64,000 nucleotides of DNA, from positions 1 through 64,000 of the forward strand of contig CAVZIJ010000003.1 in NCBI GenBank assembly GCA_963775335.1, read 5' to 3'. This document shows positions 51,341-61,500 of this stretch, piece after piece (positions within the stretch are counted from its first letter, which is position 1; each line of letters begins with the position of its first letter). This DNA comes from CAVQCX01 sp963775335. GTDB lineage: Bacteria; Pseudomonadota; Gammaproteobacteria; Chromatiales; Chromatiaceae. The position numbers and the translations under genes are program-made. The notes below the pieces were generated by a model, which saw only the letters and a program-made list of their open reading frames with translations, did no database searches and had not been told where the DNA came from.

Positions 51341-54019
51341 ATGGTGCCCATCGCTCCAGATTTGGTCGTGCTATTGACACCAGATAACCAGGAACGAAAC
51401 CGCTTCGGCAAGGTCGTGGGACGCAAGACCTATGTCCACGTGGACGCCATCGGCACCGAGTGGGACATCGACACCGGCCTTGCGGACCGGCTCGCGGCGG
51501 CCGAAGAAATCGCGGGGATTCGACGCGGCGAGGATTTCAACCTGGTCCGCCGCGACTTCGACGGCGAAGAGGTGGCGCTACTGCACTATCCCCTCTTTTT
51601 CGGGGACCCCTTTCCCGCGCTCGCCGAGAGCTGGCGGGTGGATCTCACGACGGGCAAGGTCGGCCACCGCACCTACGTGGATTCCCTCAACCCTCCGATT
51701 CTGCACCGCAAAGAGCTGCTCCTGTCGGAAGACCATCCGAGGCGGGCGGAGTTTGCTGCGCTGACAGAGGCGTGTGAGGCGGTCGGGCTGTTCGATCAGC
51801 CGACGCGCATCGGGTACCGGCGGCAATGGGAGCAGCTCGTGCGGGAGCAGGGGTATCGGGTCGTCGGGCACCAGCTCGTGCCGATCGGGAACGACGAGGG
51901 GGACGGGCCTGGGGCAGGGGAGGAGCAGATGCCCCTGCACGCTGGCTGGGATGCGGCCCGTCACCTCACCGCCCTGCAGCGCTACGGGTTCTCGGCACCG
52001 CTGCAGTCGCTCGCGCGCTACGGCTTTCTGGACGGGTCGCTGCGGGTGTTCGACTACGGTTGCGGGAGGGGTGACGACGTGCGGGGGCTCGTCGAGAACG
52101 GTATCGAAGCAGGCGGTTGGGACCCGTACTACGCAGCGGACAACCCGATTACGCCGGCGGATATCGTGAACCTGGGTTTTGTCGTCAACGTCATCGAGGA
52201 CTTCGACGAGAGGCTGGAAGCCTTGACACGCGCCTGGTCGTTGGCGGAGCGCCTGCTGGTGGTCGGCGTGATGCTTGCCAACCAGAACGACGTCGGGGGA
52301 CGGCGTTTCCGGGACGGGGTGATGACTCGGCGGGGGACCTTCCAGAAGTACTACACGCAGGCGGAGATCAAGGCGTTTCTCGAGGCGGCCCTGGACGAGG
52401 AGCCGATTGCGGTGGCGCCTGGGGTGCTCTATGTGTTTCGGGATAAGGACGCGGAGCAGCGCTTCCTGGTAGACCGCTATCGGGGTCGGCGCAACCTGCT
52501 GCGGGGACCCACGGTAGTCCAGCGTGAGCGACCGGCGACTCGTCGGCGGGACCGGGCCGAGGAGCGGTATCAGACCTATCGCGAGCCGCTGGAGCGGCTG
52601 TGGAACAGGTGGGTCTCGCTGGGCCGGACGCCGGACAAGTCCGAAGTGGATGATGTGCTGACGCTGACCGAAGGGTTCGGCAGCCTCGGCCGCGCGCTAC
52701 GCTTCGTCGAGGAGCGCAAGGGCATCGAAGAGGTCGAGCGCTCCCGCGAGGCCCGCATCGCTGACCTGGAGGTCTACCTGGCGCTGAATCAGTTCGAGCG
52801 GCGCCGGCCCTACAAGCACCTGGAGCGGGGGCTCCAGCTCGACATCAAGACCTTGTTTGGCGACTACCCTGGAGCCCAGGCGGCGGCTCGGGTGCTGCTG
52901 TTCCGGATCGCGGATGTGGATGCTATCGAAGCGGATTGCCGGCAGGTGGCTGAGCATGGGTTGGGGTTGTTGGAGCTCGACGACGTCGCGGCGAAGGCGC
53001 CGCTCCCACGAGGGGCAGCCGAGTCCCGTGGGTCACTAACCCTGCACACCAGCATGGTGGAGCAGCTTCCGCCCCTGCTACGGATCTACGCGGGTTGCGC
53101 GGCGGTGCTCTACGGCGACTACCGCAACGCGGATTTGGTGAAGATCCACATCGGCTCGGGCAAGGTCAGCCTGATGCGCTACGACGATTTCGAGGGCAAG
53201 GCACTGCCGCGGATGGTCGAGCGGGTGAAGATCAAGCTGCGGGAGCAGGACATCGACTACTTTGCCTACGGGGAGGACTACGAGCCGCCCTTCCTGTACC
53301 GCAAGTCACGCTACATCAACGAGGAGTTTCCCAATTACCCGGAGCAGGTCGCCTTCGATGAAGCGCTGGAGGGCCTGGGCCTGTTCGATTTCACGGGTTA
53401 CGGGCCGAGACCGGGTGAGCTGCTGGCGACCCTGGCGGCCAACCGCTGGGCCGTCGACGGCTTCGATCTGGTGCGCTCGACCAGCATCCCCGACCTGGAC
53501 GACCCTTGCGGGCGGTATCTGACCTTCCGCCAGCTCATCGAGTGCGGTGAGACCCAGGCGCGGACGGGCCTGGGGAATCTGCCCCGGCAGCCCGAGAGTT
53601 ACAACGCTCTCCATGACCTGGCGGTGCAGGTCCTCGACCCGGTGATCGACTACTTCGGCATGATTCGGCTCGACTACGGCTTCTGCTCGCCTGAGCTGGG
53701 CCGCGAGATCCCCGGCCGCATAGATCCGAAGCGGGATCAGCACGCCGCGTGCGAGCGCAACCGCCGAGGCAAGCCCGTCTGCGAGCGGCTGGGGGCGGCA
53801 GTGGATTTTATCGTCGACGATGAGCGCATGCTGGAGGTCGCCCAGTGGATCGTCGCCAATACGCCTTTCGACCGGCTCTACTTCTACGGTGATGACCTGC
53901 CGCTGCACGTGAGCTACGGGCCGGAGCATTCGAGGCAGGTGGTGAGGATGGTGGTCGGCCAATCGGGGAGGCTGGTTCCGCGGGTGATTGCCCTCGAACA
54001 ATTTGTGGCGTCCCCGTGA
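51341..54019 (+). CDS. DNA phosphorothioation-associated-type methyltransferase with internal duplication
   Basis: About 892 residues. The SAM-binding motif FDYGCGRGDDVRGL is at 237-250, then DIVNLGFVVNVIEDFDERLE and RRGTFQKYYTQAEIKAFLEA, which is the known Dnd-associated putative methyltransferase family. A 74-residue module at 78-151 (NPPILHRKELLLSEDHP) recurs without gaps at 609-682 (YEPPFLYRKSRYINEEFP). The end (LGAAVDFIVDDERMLEVAQW, LPLHVSYGP) is vaguely like an M15 peptidase but lacks a zinc ligand. The start is uncertain: GTG 51320 or TTG 51293 are alternatives. It is the last operon gene, 31 bases after brxL. Its GC content is higher than that of the preceding genes. Confidence 0.8.
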   Translation: MVPIAPDLVVLLTPDNQERNRFGKVVGRKTYVHVDAIGTEWDIDTGLADRLAAAEEIAGIRRGEDFNLVRRDFDGEEVALLHYPLFFGDPFPALAESWRVDLTTGKVGHRTYVDSLNPPILHRKELLLSEDHPRRAEFAALTEACEAVGLFDQPTRIGYRRQWEQLVREQGYRVVGHQLVPIGNDEGDGPGAGEEQMPLHAGWDAARHLTALQRYGFSAPLQSLARYGFLDGSLRVFDYGCGRGDDVRGLVENGIEAGGWDPYYAADNPITPADIVNLGFVVNVIEDFDERLEALTRAWSLAERLLVVGVMLANQNDVGGRRFRDGVMTRRGTFQKYYTQAEIKAFLEAALDEEPIAVAPGVLYVFRDKDAEQRFLVDRYRGRRNLLRGPTVVQRERPATRRRDRAEERYQTYREPLERLWNRWVSLGRTPDKSEVDDVLTLTEGFGSLGRALRFVEERKGIEEVERSREARIADLEVYLALNQFERRRPYKHLERGLQLDIKTLFGDYPGAQAAARVLLFRIADVDAIEADCRQVAEHGLGLLELDDVAAKAPLPRGAAESRGSLTLHTSMVEQLPPLLRIYAGCAAVLYGDYRNADLVKIHIGSGKVSLMRYDDFEGKALPRMVERVKIKLREQDIDYFAYGEDYEPPFLYRKSRYINEEFPNYPEQVAFDEALEGLGLFDFTGYGPRPGELLATLAANRWAVDGFDLVRSTSIPDLDDPCGRYLTFRQLIECGETQARTGLGNLPRQPESYNALHDLAVQVLDPVIDYFGMIRLDYGFCSPELGREIPGRIDPKRDQHAACERNRRGKPVCERLGAAVDFIVDDERMLEVAQWIVANTPFDRLYFYGDDLPLHVSYGPEHSRQVVRMVVGQSGRLVPRVIALEQFVASP

Positions 54020-54110
54020 CCAGGCCACGCCAGCGACGTGCTGATGCCCGGGTCTGCCCTCAACGGCCTGCGTGCGCCAGAATGTGCCCCGCCACCCAGT
54101 ACCCAGAGGG

Positions 54111-54171
54111 GTCAGAGCCCATTTCACTCCGTCATCACGTAGGAAACAGAGACCCGAACGAAAGGGGACTA
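54111..54171 (+). repeat. 61-bp direct repeat, left copy
   Basis: Starts GTCAGAGCCCATTTCACTC and matches 55233-55293 with about seven mismatches. Its last part (CCGAACGAAAGGGGACTAAG) recurs again, degenerate, near 54238-54265. The two main copies flank the vapBC pair at 54.5 kb. Confidence 0.85.
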
Positions 54172-54513
54172 AGACGCCTGGATGTTTAAGACGGTAGATC
54201 TCAGGCTGACTTGACTTTGACTACAGTCCGACCAGAGGCCCGAAATGAAGGGGGTTAAGACGCCTGATAAGTCGGCCACCAGGCGTCGGCCGCCTTGCTG
54301 TCGAGCCTCTTGGGTGTCCAGATCCCGGCCAACCGCGTGGCTGTAACCGTGGCGTCCGGGGACCAGGCGCTGGTGCCCCGGGTGACCGAACGGCTGCCAG
54401 AAGGAAAGCTGCTTACCCAAGCAGAGCCTGCAGGCGTGCGATACGAGTTGGCCTGGCTGGAGCGCCTGGCCTGAGCGCTTGCGCAACCGGATCTTTCCCA
54501 GACTTGGTCGCGT
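54172..54513. other. Region between repeat and vapBC, no gene recognised
   Basis: About 340 bases. A short + frame ends LAWLERLA at about 54473; it might be the tail of a lost gene, but I cannot name it. The degenerate third copy of the repeat motif with TTAAGACGCCTG lies at about 54238-54268. Confidence 0.3.
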
Positions 54514-54540
54514 GTGATATATCTTATTGCTATATATCAC
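54514..54540. promoter_or_regulatory. Operator-like dyad in the vapBC promoter
   Basis: GTGATATAT, nine bases, ATATATCAC: perfect 9-bp arms in an AT-rich patch 16 bases upstream of the vapB start. It probably overlaps the -10 region and binds the antitoxin complex. Confidence 0.75.
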
Positions 54541-54556
54541 TCTCTCGGAGGTCGCC

Positions 54557-54802
54557 ATGCCAACCACAAAGGTCTTCTGGTCCGGTCGCTCGCAGGCGGT
54601 TCGTCTGCCCAAGGAGTTCCGCCTTGAGTGCGACGAGGTGCGCATCCGGCGTCACGGCGCTGCAGTGATTCTGGAGCCGATCGCTACCGACTGGAGCTGG
54701 CTCGACGCGTTGGTTGGGCACGTGGACCGTGACTTCGTGCAGGCCGTCCAGGAGCAGCCGGTCGCCAAAGAGCTCAGCGAAGTGGACGCATTCTTCCGGT
54801 GA
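54557..54802 (+). CDS. vapB: VapB/MazE-type AbrB-fold antitoxin
   Basis: 81 residues starting MPTTKVFWSGRSQAVRLPKE, the swapped-hairpin AbrB motif (SGRSQAVRLPKEFR). The C-terminal part (HVDRDFVQAVQEQPVAKELS) is the toxin-binding tail. CGGAGG lies six bases before the ATG. Its stop overlaps the vapC start and the dyad just upstream is the probable autoregulatory site. Confidence 0.92.
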   Translation: MPTTKVFWSGRSQAVRLPKEFRLECDEVRIRRHGAAVILEPIATDWSWLDALVGHVDRDFVQAVQEQPVAKELSEVDAFFR

Positions 54803-55191
54803 AGTACCTGCTCGACGCCAACGCGGTCATCGCGCTGCTGAACGGCCAGGCCGCTTTGGCCGAGCGGGTACGGCAACACGAGCCGGCGGAGATCGGCATC
54901 TCCGCTGTGGCGGCGCATGAGCTGTACTACGGCGCCTTCAAGAGCCAGCGTCGTGACCGCAATGTCGCCTTGGTGGATGCTTTGCAGTTCGAGGTGCTGG
55001 GGCTCGACAAGGAGGACGCCCGGCAAGCCGGCGAGGTACGAGCGATGCTCGCGCGCCTGGGGACGCCCATCGGCCCGTACGACGTGTTGATCGCCGGTCA
55101 AGCCAGGGCCCGCGGGCTGGTGCTCGTGACCCGCAACAGCGGCGAATTCGGTCGCGTGCCTGGGCTCTTGGTCGAAGATTGGGAGCGCTGA
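54799..55191 (+). CDS. vapC: VapC toxin (PIN-domain ribonuclease)
   Basis: 130 residues from GTG, MKYLLDANAVIALLNGQAAL. PIN acidic residues: LLDANAV, AVAAHELYYGAF, GPYDVLIAGQARA, and VTRNSGEFGRVPGL. Full-length and coupled to vapB by a GTGA overlap. It targets RNA; the specific target is unknown. It differs from the vapC at 35.8 kb mainly in its middle, so the two pairs are not recent copies. Confidence 0.92.
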   Translation: MKYLLDANAVIALLNGQAALAERVRQHEPAEIGISAVAAHELYYGAFKSQRRDRNVALVDALQFEVLGLDKEDARQAGEVRAMLARLGTPIGPYDVLIAGQARARGLVLVTRNSGEFGRVPGLLVEDWER

Positions 55192-55232
55192 TGGCGCCGT
55201 GTACCCGGGGCCGTTTCCCCGGAGGATAAAAA

Positions 55233-55293
55233 GTCAGAGCCCATTTCACTCAGTCATCACGTTGCAAACAGAGAGCCGAACGAGAGGGGATTA
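55233..55293 (+). repeat. 61-bp direct repeat, right copy
   Basis: Counterpart of 54111-54171, same orientation, beginning GTCAGAGCCCATTTCACTC. Together they bracket a 1.06-kb segment with the vapBC pair. Confidence 0.85.
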
Positions 55294-55826
55294 GCGCTTG
55301 TCAACGTCGGACAGCAGTCCACGGGCGGCCGTGATGCCGGCGGTTGGGCGCGAGGCGGGCCCGTGCTTCAGGGGCCGGAACCTGACGGGCGGTGGGCTCG
55401 AAGTCGGGGGCGGCGGCTGGATCTGTGTGTAGTTCGGGGGGTGAGACCGCCGGCCAGGCGGGGCGGTTTCCCGGTCGTCGTATGGAGGGTGGCGGGGTGC
55501 TTCCCGAGGGCGTCAGCCCTTGCGGTGATTAGAAGGCAAAAAGCGGCGGCAGCGTGGCGAGGGTCAGGCAGGCGCCGAGGCAGGTCACTCGAGATCCTCG
55601 GGAACAGTTCGAACGGATGTCGCCAGAGAGGGTGGGCTCCGGGAGGGGGTGGTCTGCGCGGGCGAACCTTATCGGACACCTATGGTCGGGGAGGCTCTGG
55701 ACGGCATACTCTCGGGCGACGACGGCCGTCTGAAGCTGGTGGCCGCTTTCGCGAGCCGGGAGCTCGCGGTCTGATACCCGGTTGCCGGTCGATGTGTGCG
55801 ACCGCAATAGGAGCTGACAGGAACAG
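55294..55826. other. Intergenic before the nuclease/helicase pair
   Basis: About 530 G-rich bases. No product recognised in any frame. The promoter of the nuclease gene should be near 55750-55815. Confidence 0.3.
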
Positions 55827-58532
55827 ATGGACAAAGTGCGCGAATATCGCTTCGGCCCTCCGATCACCGTCACCGCGACCAACCGCCTCGCCCGCAGCGT
55901 CATGGCGGGGCGCGCTGCGGAGATGGAGGCGCGGGGTGCCCGCGCCTGGGAGCGTCCCACCGTGCTGCCCTGGCAGGCTTGGCTGCGCGAGCTTTTCGAC
56001 GAGTCCCTGGTCACCGGCGCCGAGGAGCGTTGCCTGCTCTCGCCGGTGGCGGAGGCCTTGCTCTGGGACTCGGTCGTCGCAGAGTCTGCCGAGACCTCAG
56101 ATCTCCCGCTCATCCACGTCCGGGGGGCTACGCGCTCGGTTCAGGAAGCCTGGCGGCTGCTCTGCGAGTGGGTGCTGGACCCTCAGGTACTCCAAGGCCA
56201 GGGAGCGGAGGAGGCCCGCTGGCTACGTGTCTTGACGGCCGATTTCCTGGCGCGTTGCGAGCATCTGAAGGTGCTCGACGGGTCGCAGCTGAGCGGCGTG
56301 CTCGCGCATGGGCTCGAGACGGGCGCCCTGCGCGTCCCCGAGCAGTTGAGCCTGGTCGGCTTCGACGAGCTGACCCCGGCCCAGGATCGGCTGCTGGACG
56401 TCCTCAGGGGGCTCGGAGCGAGGGTGGAGCGGCCGGAGCCGTCGCCGGTCCGGGCAGGCAGCGTCGTGCGTGTCGCCCTGGCCGATGCCCAGGCCGAGAT
56501 CCGCTGTGCGGTGGACTGGGCGGTTGGGCGGGCCGCCGCCCGGCCCGCCGAGCGGGTGGCGCTTGTCGTGCCGAGGCTTGCCGAGTATCGGGCGGCCATC
56601 CTGGCCCGATTGGAAGACCTGCTGGAGCCGGCCCGTCTCTTGTCCGCGGCGCGCCCGCGCAGGGCGCTCTACAACGTCAGTCTCGGCTCGCCGCTGGCCG
56701 ATGCCCCTCTGGCTCACGACGCGCTGGCCTGGTGGCGTCTGGCCGCCGGCACCCCGCAGCCGCTTGAGTCGCTGAGCCTGCTGCTGCGCTCGCCGTTCTG
56801 CGAAGGGGCGGAAGTGGAGAGGGACGCGAGGGCGCTGCTCGACGGGGACCTGAGGCGTCGGGCGCGCCCGCAGATGACCCTCTCGGCCTGGAAGGCGTTG
56901 TGTCGGCGTCGTGCCAAGGCCTCGAGCCGGCCCGCGGACGGCTGGGTCAGGCTGCTCGAGCGGTTCACCGCGCGGGCCGAACGGTTGCGTGCCGGCCGCC
57001 GTAAGGGGGCGGAGTGGCGAGGGCTGCTGCGGGATCTGCTCGATGCCGTCGGCTGGCCGGGTCAGCGCGGCCTCGACAGCGACGAGCACCAGCAGGTCGA
57101 AGCCCTGGGATCGGTGCTCGACGCCATGAGTGGGCTGGACGCGGTCCGCCCCGGCGGTTTTGCCTACAGTGAGGTCTTGAGCCGGGTGGAGCGCTCCCTG
57201 CGGGAGACACTGTTCCAGCCGGAGTCCGCGCCGGATGCGCCGATCCAGGTCATGGGCCCCCTGGAGGCGGCAGGCCAGGTGTTCGACGGCCTCTGGGTCC
57301 TGGGGCTCGACGAGGCCCACTGGCCCGTTCCGGCGCACCCTAACCCCTTCCTCTCTTACGCGCTGCAGCGTGACCGAGGCATGCCGCATGCCTCGCCTGC
57401 GCGGGAGCTGGAGTATACGCGCCGGCTCACCGCGCGCCTCCTGGGGAGTGGGCGCGAGGTGGTGGTGAGCCATCCGCTTCGCGAGGGCGACGCCGAGTGC
57501 GCACCCAGCCCCCTCATTGCGGGGATTTCCCAGGCAGGGCTGACGGATCTGGATCGGAGCCTCGATCCCAGCGATTCGCTGGCCGCGCGCCTCGCGATCG
57601 GCTCGCTGGAGCGTTTCGACGACGAGCAGGGGCCAGCGCTGACTACCCCCGCCGACGTTCCAGGCGGCAGCGCGGTTCTGGGGGACCAGTCGGCCTGTCC
57701 GTTCCGCGCCTTCGCCAGACACCGGCTGGGGGCCGATGCTCCGGAGGCGGTCGAGCCTGGGCTGGATGCGGCGAGCTTCGGCAGTTTGGTCCACGGCATC
57801 ATGGAGCTTGTCTGGGGCGAGCTGGGGGGCTCGGCGCGCCTGGCGGCGCTGGCAGCGGATGAGTGCTCCCGCATCGTCGAGGCGGCCGTGGACACCTCCC
57901 TGGCCACTTGGCGGGACCGTCTGCCGGACGTGCTCACGCCGGGCTTCAACCGACTGTTACGGGAACGGCTGATCGCGCTCGTCGGCGAGTGGCTGGAGAT
58001 TGAGGGGCAAAGGGCACCGTTCAAGGTGGTGGCCCGCGAGCAGTTCGAGAAGGTGCACCTGGCCGGGCTGAGTCTGGGCGTCCGGGTCGATCGCATCGAC
58101 GAGCTGGAAGACGGATCCAGGATCGTCCTCGACTACAAGACCGGCAAGAGCGCCTCCGCCCAATCCTGGGATCAGGACCGGCTCGAGGAGTCCCAGCTAC
58201 CCCTCTACACCGTGGCGGTCGAGGGGGCCCTGGGTGGCCTGGCGCTCGCCAAGGTCAGGCGTGACGACCACCGGGGCTTCGAGGGCGTGGCGGCGGCCAG
58301 TGGCCTGCTGCCGGCCAAGGGGGTGAAGGTGGTCGATGGCGGACCCCGGGGGATGGCCGAGCGCGTCGAGCGCTGGCGGACCCAGCTTCAATCCCTGGCC
58401 GTGGCGTTTGCGAGCGGCGTTGCAACGGTAGACCCGCTGAAGGGCGCCTGCGACTACTGCGGCCTCGACCTGCTCTGCCGGCGCCGGGAGTTGGAGCAGG
58501 CCGCGGGGGCGGACGGGGAGGAGGAGGCATGA
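55827..58532 (+). CDS. AddB-like PD-(D/E)XK nuclease / DNA repair protein
   Basis: 901 residues. The C-terminal RecB-family nuclease has SFGSLVHGIMELVWGE, VDRIDELEDGSRIVLDYKTG (motifs D and K of PD-(D/E)XK) and LEESQLPLYTVAV. Cys in DQSACPFRAFARHRLG plus CDYCGLDLLC near the end are the four cysteines of an AddB-type Fe-S cluster. The N-terminal part is helicase-like but without a clear Walker A, as in the family of probable DNA repair proteins next to UvrD-like genes. It processes double-strand ends. Its stop overlaps the helicase start (ATGA). Confidence 0.85.
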   Translation: MDKVREYRFGPPITVTATNRLARSVMAGRAAEMEARGARAWERPTVLPWQAWLRELFDESLVTGAEERCLLSPVAEALLWDSVVAESAETSDLPLIHVRGATRSVQEAWRLLCEWVLDPQVLQGQGAEEARWLRVLTADFLARCEHLKVLDGSQLSGVLAHGLETGALRVPEQLSLVGFDELTPAQDRLLDVLRGLGARVERPEPSPVRAGSVVRVALADAQAEIRCAVDWAVGRAAARPAERVALVVPRLAEYRAAILARLEDLLEPARLLSAARPRRALYNVSLGSPLADAPLAHDALAWWRLAAGTPQPLESLSLLLRSPFCEGAEVERDARALLDGDLRRRARPQMTLSAWKALCRRRAKASSRPADGWVRLLERFTARAERLRAGRRKGAEWRGLLRDLLDAVGWPGQRGLDSDEHQQVEALGSVLDAMSGLDAVRPGGFAYSEVLSRVERSLRETLFQPESAPDAPIQVMGPLEAAGQVFDGLWVLGLDEAHWPVPAHPNPFLSYALQRDRGMPHASPARELEYTRRLTARLLGSGREVVVSHPLREGDAECAPSPLIAGISQAGLTDLDRSLDPSDSLAARLAIGSLERFDDEQGPALTTPADVPGGSAVLGDQSACPFRAFARHRLGADAPEAVEPGLDAASFGSLVHGIMELVWGELGGSARLAALAADECSRIVEAAVDTSLATWRDRLPDVLTPGFNRLLRERLIALVGEWLEIEGQRAPFKVVAREQFEKVHLAGLSLGVRVDRIDELEDGSRIVLDYKTGKSASAQSWDQDRLEESQLPLYTVAVEGALGGLALAKVRRDDHRGFEGVAAASGLLPAKGVKVVDGGPRGMAERVERWRTQLQSLAVAFASGVATVDPLKGACDYCGLDLLCRRRELEQAAGADGEEEA

Positions 58533-61500
58533 CCCCCACACCGGCCGATCAGCTGGCGCGTGAGCGGGCGCTGGACCCCGCATGCTCCTTCATCGTCCAG
58601 GCGCCGGCGGGCTCCGGGAAGACCGAGCTGCTGGCGCGGCGCTTCCTTCGGCTCCTCTCCACGGTGGAGGCGCCCGAGGAGATCGTCGCCATCACCTTCA
58701 CCCGCAAGGCCGCGGCGGAGATGCGCCATCGCATCCTCGCCGCGCTGGGGCTGGCCGGCGGACCGGAGCCCGAGGAGGTGCACCGCAAGGACCTCTGGCG
58801 TCTGGGCGTGGCCGCCAGGGCCCGGGACGAGGCGCTCGGCTGGCAACTCACGAACAGTCCGGCGCGGCTGCGGGTGCAGACCATCGATAGCCTGTGCGCC
58901 GCCCTGGCCCGGCAAATGCCGGTGCTCTCCCATCTCGGCGCCGTGCCCGAGGTCACCGAGGCCGCCGAAGCCCTGTACAGCGAGGCGGCGCGGCGCACCC
59001 TGGCGGCCCTGGACGACGAGGAGGGCTCGGCGATCGTAGGGGCCTTGGGGGTCATCTACAGGCACTTGGACGGCAATCTGGGAAAGCTCGAAGAGCTCCT
59101 GGTCGCCCAACTCGCTCGCCGCGACCAGTGGCTGCGGCTGGTCGCGCGGCTCCGCGGCGGGACCTCCTCCCGCGCCGCGCTGGAGGCGGCGCTGGAGCGG
59201 GTGGTGTCCGACCACCTGGTGGCGCTGCGTCGTGCCGCCCCCGCGGGGCTGGAGACGGATCTGCCCCCGCTGGTCCGGGGGGCGGTCAAACGGCTGAGGG
59301 CGCAGAGCCCGCAGCACCCGCTCTCCTGCCTCGGCGCGCTAGGCGGCTTGCCTGGCGACCGGGTCGCAGACGTGTCGCTCTGGCTTGGGCTGGGCGACTT
59401 CTTGCTCACCGCCGGCGGAGACGTGCGTAAACGGGTGACCGTCAGCGAAGGCTTCCCGCCCGGTTCGCAAGCCAAGGACGACAAGGCCCGCATGGTCGCC
59501 CTGTTGGAGCGGCTCCGCGACTCGCTGCCTTTCGTCGAGGCGCTGGTAGGGGTCCGCACCCTGCCAGAGATGCGCTACACCGACGCGCAGTGGGAGGTCG
59601 TCCAGGCGCTGGTGGACGTCCTGCTCAGAGCCGCCGCCGAGCTCCGGCTGGTCTTCGCCGAGACCGGGGAGGTGGACTTCATCGAGGTGGCCCAGGCCGC
59701 GCTACGCGCCCTCGGCGACGACGAGGAGCCCACCGACCTCGCGCTGCGCCTGGACTACCAGGTGCGCCACCTGCTGGTGGACGAGTTCCAGGATACCTCG
59801 CTGAGCCAGTTCCAGCTGCTGCGGCGCGTGACCGCGGGGTGGGAGCCCGGCGACGGGCGCACGCTCTTCGCTGTGGGCGACCCCATGCAGTCGATCTATC
59901 GGTTCCGCGAGGCGGAGGTCGGTCTGTTTCTGCAGGCGAAGAGTAGCGGCGTCGGCCCGCTACCCGTGGAGCCCCTGACCCTGTCGGAGAACTTCCGCTC
60001 CCAGAGCGGCATCGTCGACTGGGTGAACCGCACGTTCAAAGACGTCCTCCCCGCCCGGGAAGATCCGGACGCGGGCGCGGTGCCCTACGCGCCGTCGACC
60101 GCCTTCCATGGCCCCGGCCCCAACCCGGCAGTCTCCGTCCATCCCCTGTTCGGAGACGACAAGGTCGCCGAGGGGGCCCTGGTCGCCGATCTGGTGAGGT
60201 CGCGGCTCGACTCGGGTTGCACGTCGATTGCGGTGCTGGGACGCAGCCGGTCTCACCTCGCCCCTGTCGCCAGCGAGCTGGCGACCCGCGGGATCCCGTT
60301 CCGGGCCGTGGACACCGAGCCGCTCAGCGCCAGGCCCGTGGTCCAGGATCTGCTCGCCCTGACCCGCGCCCTGTCGCACCCGGGCGATCGCCTGGCCTGG
60401 CTGGCGGTGCTGCGAGCGCCCTGGTGCGGGCTCGAGCTGGCGGACCTGTTGGCGGTCGCGGGGGATGGCTCGATGACTCTCTGGGGGCGGGTCTGCGATA
60501 CGGGCGTGTTGGAGGCGCTTTCCCCTCCGGGGCGCGAACGCGTCCGCCGGCTGGTCGCAGCCCTCGAGTCGGCCATTCACCGGCGGCGGAGAAACGGTCT
60601 TCGCCGCTGGGTGGAAGGCGCCTGGCTCGCCCTTGGCGGCGCGGCCACCGCCGGCGCCGCGCGGCTCGGCGAGGCCGAGGCGTTCTTCGCCGTGCTCGAG
60701 GCGCATGACGTCGGCGGTGCGTTGCTCGAACGTCGGGGCTCTCGAGGAGGAGATCGAAGGCCTCTACGCTCCGCCCGATCCGGCGGCGGGTGGGCAGGTG
60801 CAGCTCATGACCATGCACAAGGCCAAGGGGCTGCAGTTCGACGTGGTGATCCTGCCCAGTTTGGGGCGGCGCCCGAGGCGCGATACCCCCCCACTGCTCA
60901 GAGCGATTGAGCGCCCGCTCGAAGACGGTTCCGCCGATCTGCTCCTGGCGCCCATCCGCGACGCACTCGGGGGCGCCGAGCCCATCTATGAGCACCTCGG
61001 GCACCGCGAAAAGACAAAGGGGGGGAACGAGGTCGCGCGACTGCTGTATGTGGCTTGCACCCGGGCGCGCACCGAGCTGCACCTTATCGGTCACACCAAC
61101 CTCGCCGACGACGGCAAGCTGAGTGAGCCGGCCAGCGCGTCGCTCCTGAAGCGGCTGTGGCCAGCGGTGGAGGCCGACTACGAGGCAGCCGCAGCGTTGC
61201 CTCGCACGCCCGTGTCACAGCCCCCGCCGGTGGCCGTTAACGGCAAGCTTCGCCGTCTGCCCGTTGACTGGACCCTCGCGGAGCTGCCTCGGCCTCCTAT
61301 CGATGTGCCGGCGATCGCAGACGAGCCAGCGGCCACCGACGAGCCGACCGCAATACCCTTCGACTGGGCCAGTCCGATCGCCGCCCCCGTGGGGACCCTG
61401 GTCCACCGGTTTCTGCAGCGCATGGCCCTGGACGGGCTCGACGCCTGGAGTGCTGAACGTCTGCGCCGCGCGCGGCCCTCGGTGTCTGCCGCGCTGCGCG

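Noticed and set aside
37041..54019. Complete Dnd (DndABCDE) or BREX type 1 system
   Set aside because: No DndA, DndD, DndE or PglX-type gene was found; only the DndC-like, BrxC-, PglZ- and BrxL-like parts are there.
56223..57794. 523-codon - strand frame
   Set aside because: Antisense to the AddB-like nuclease, which has clear catalytic motifs.
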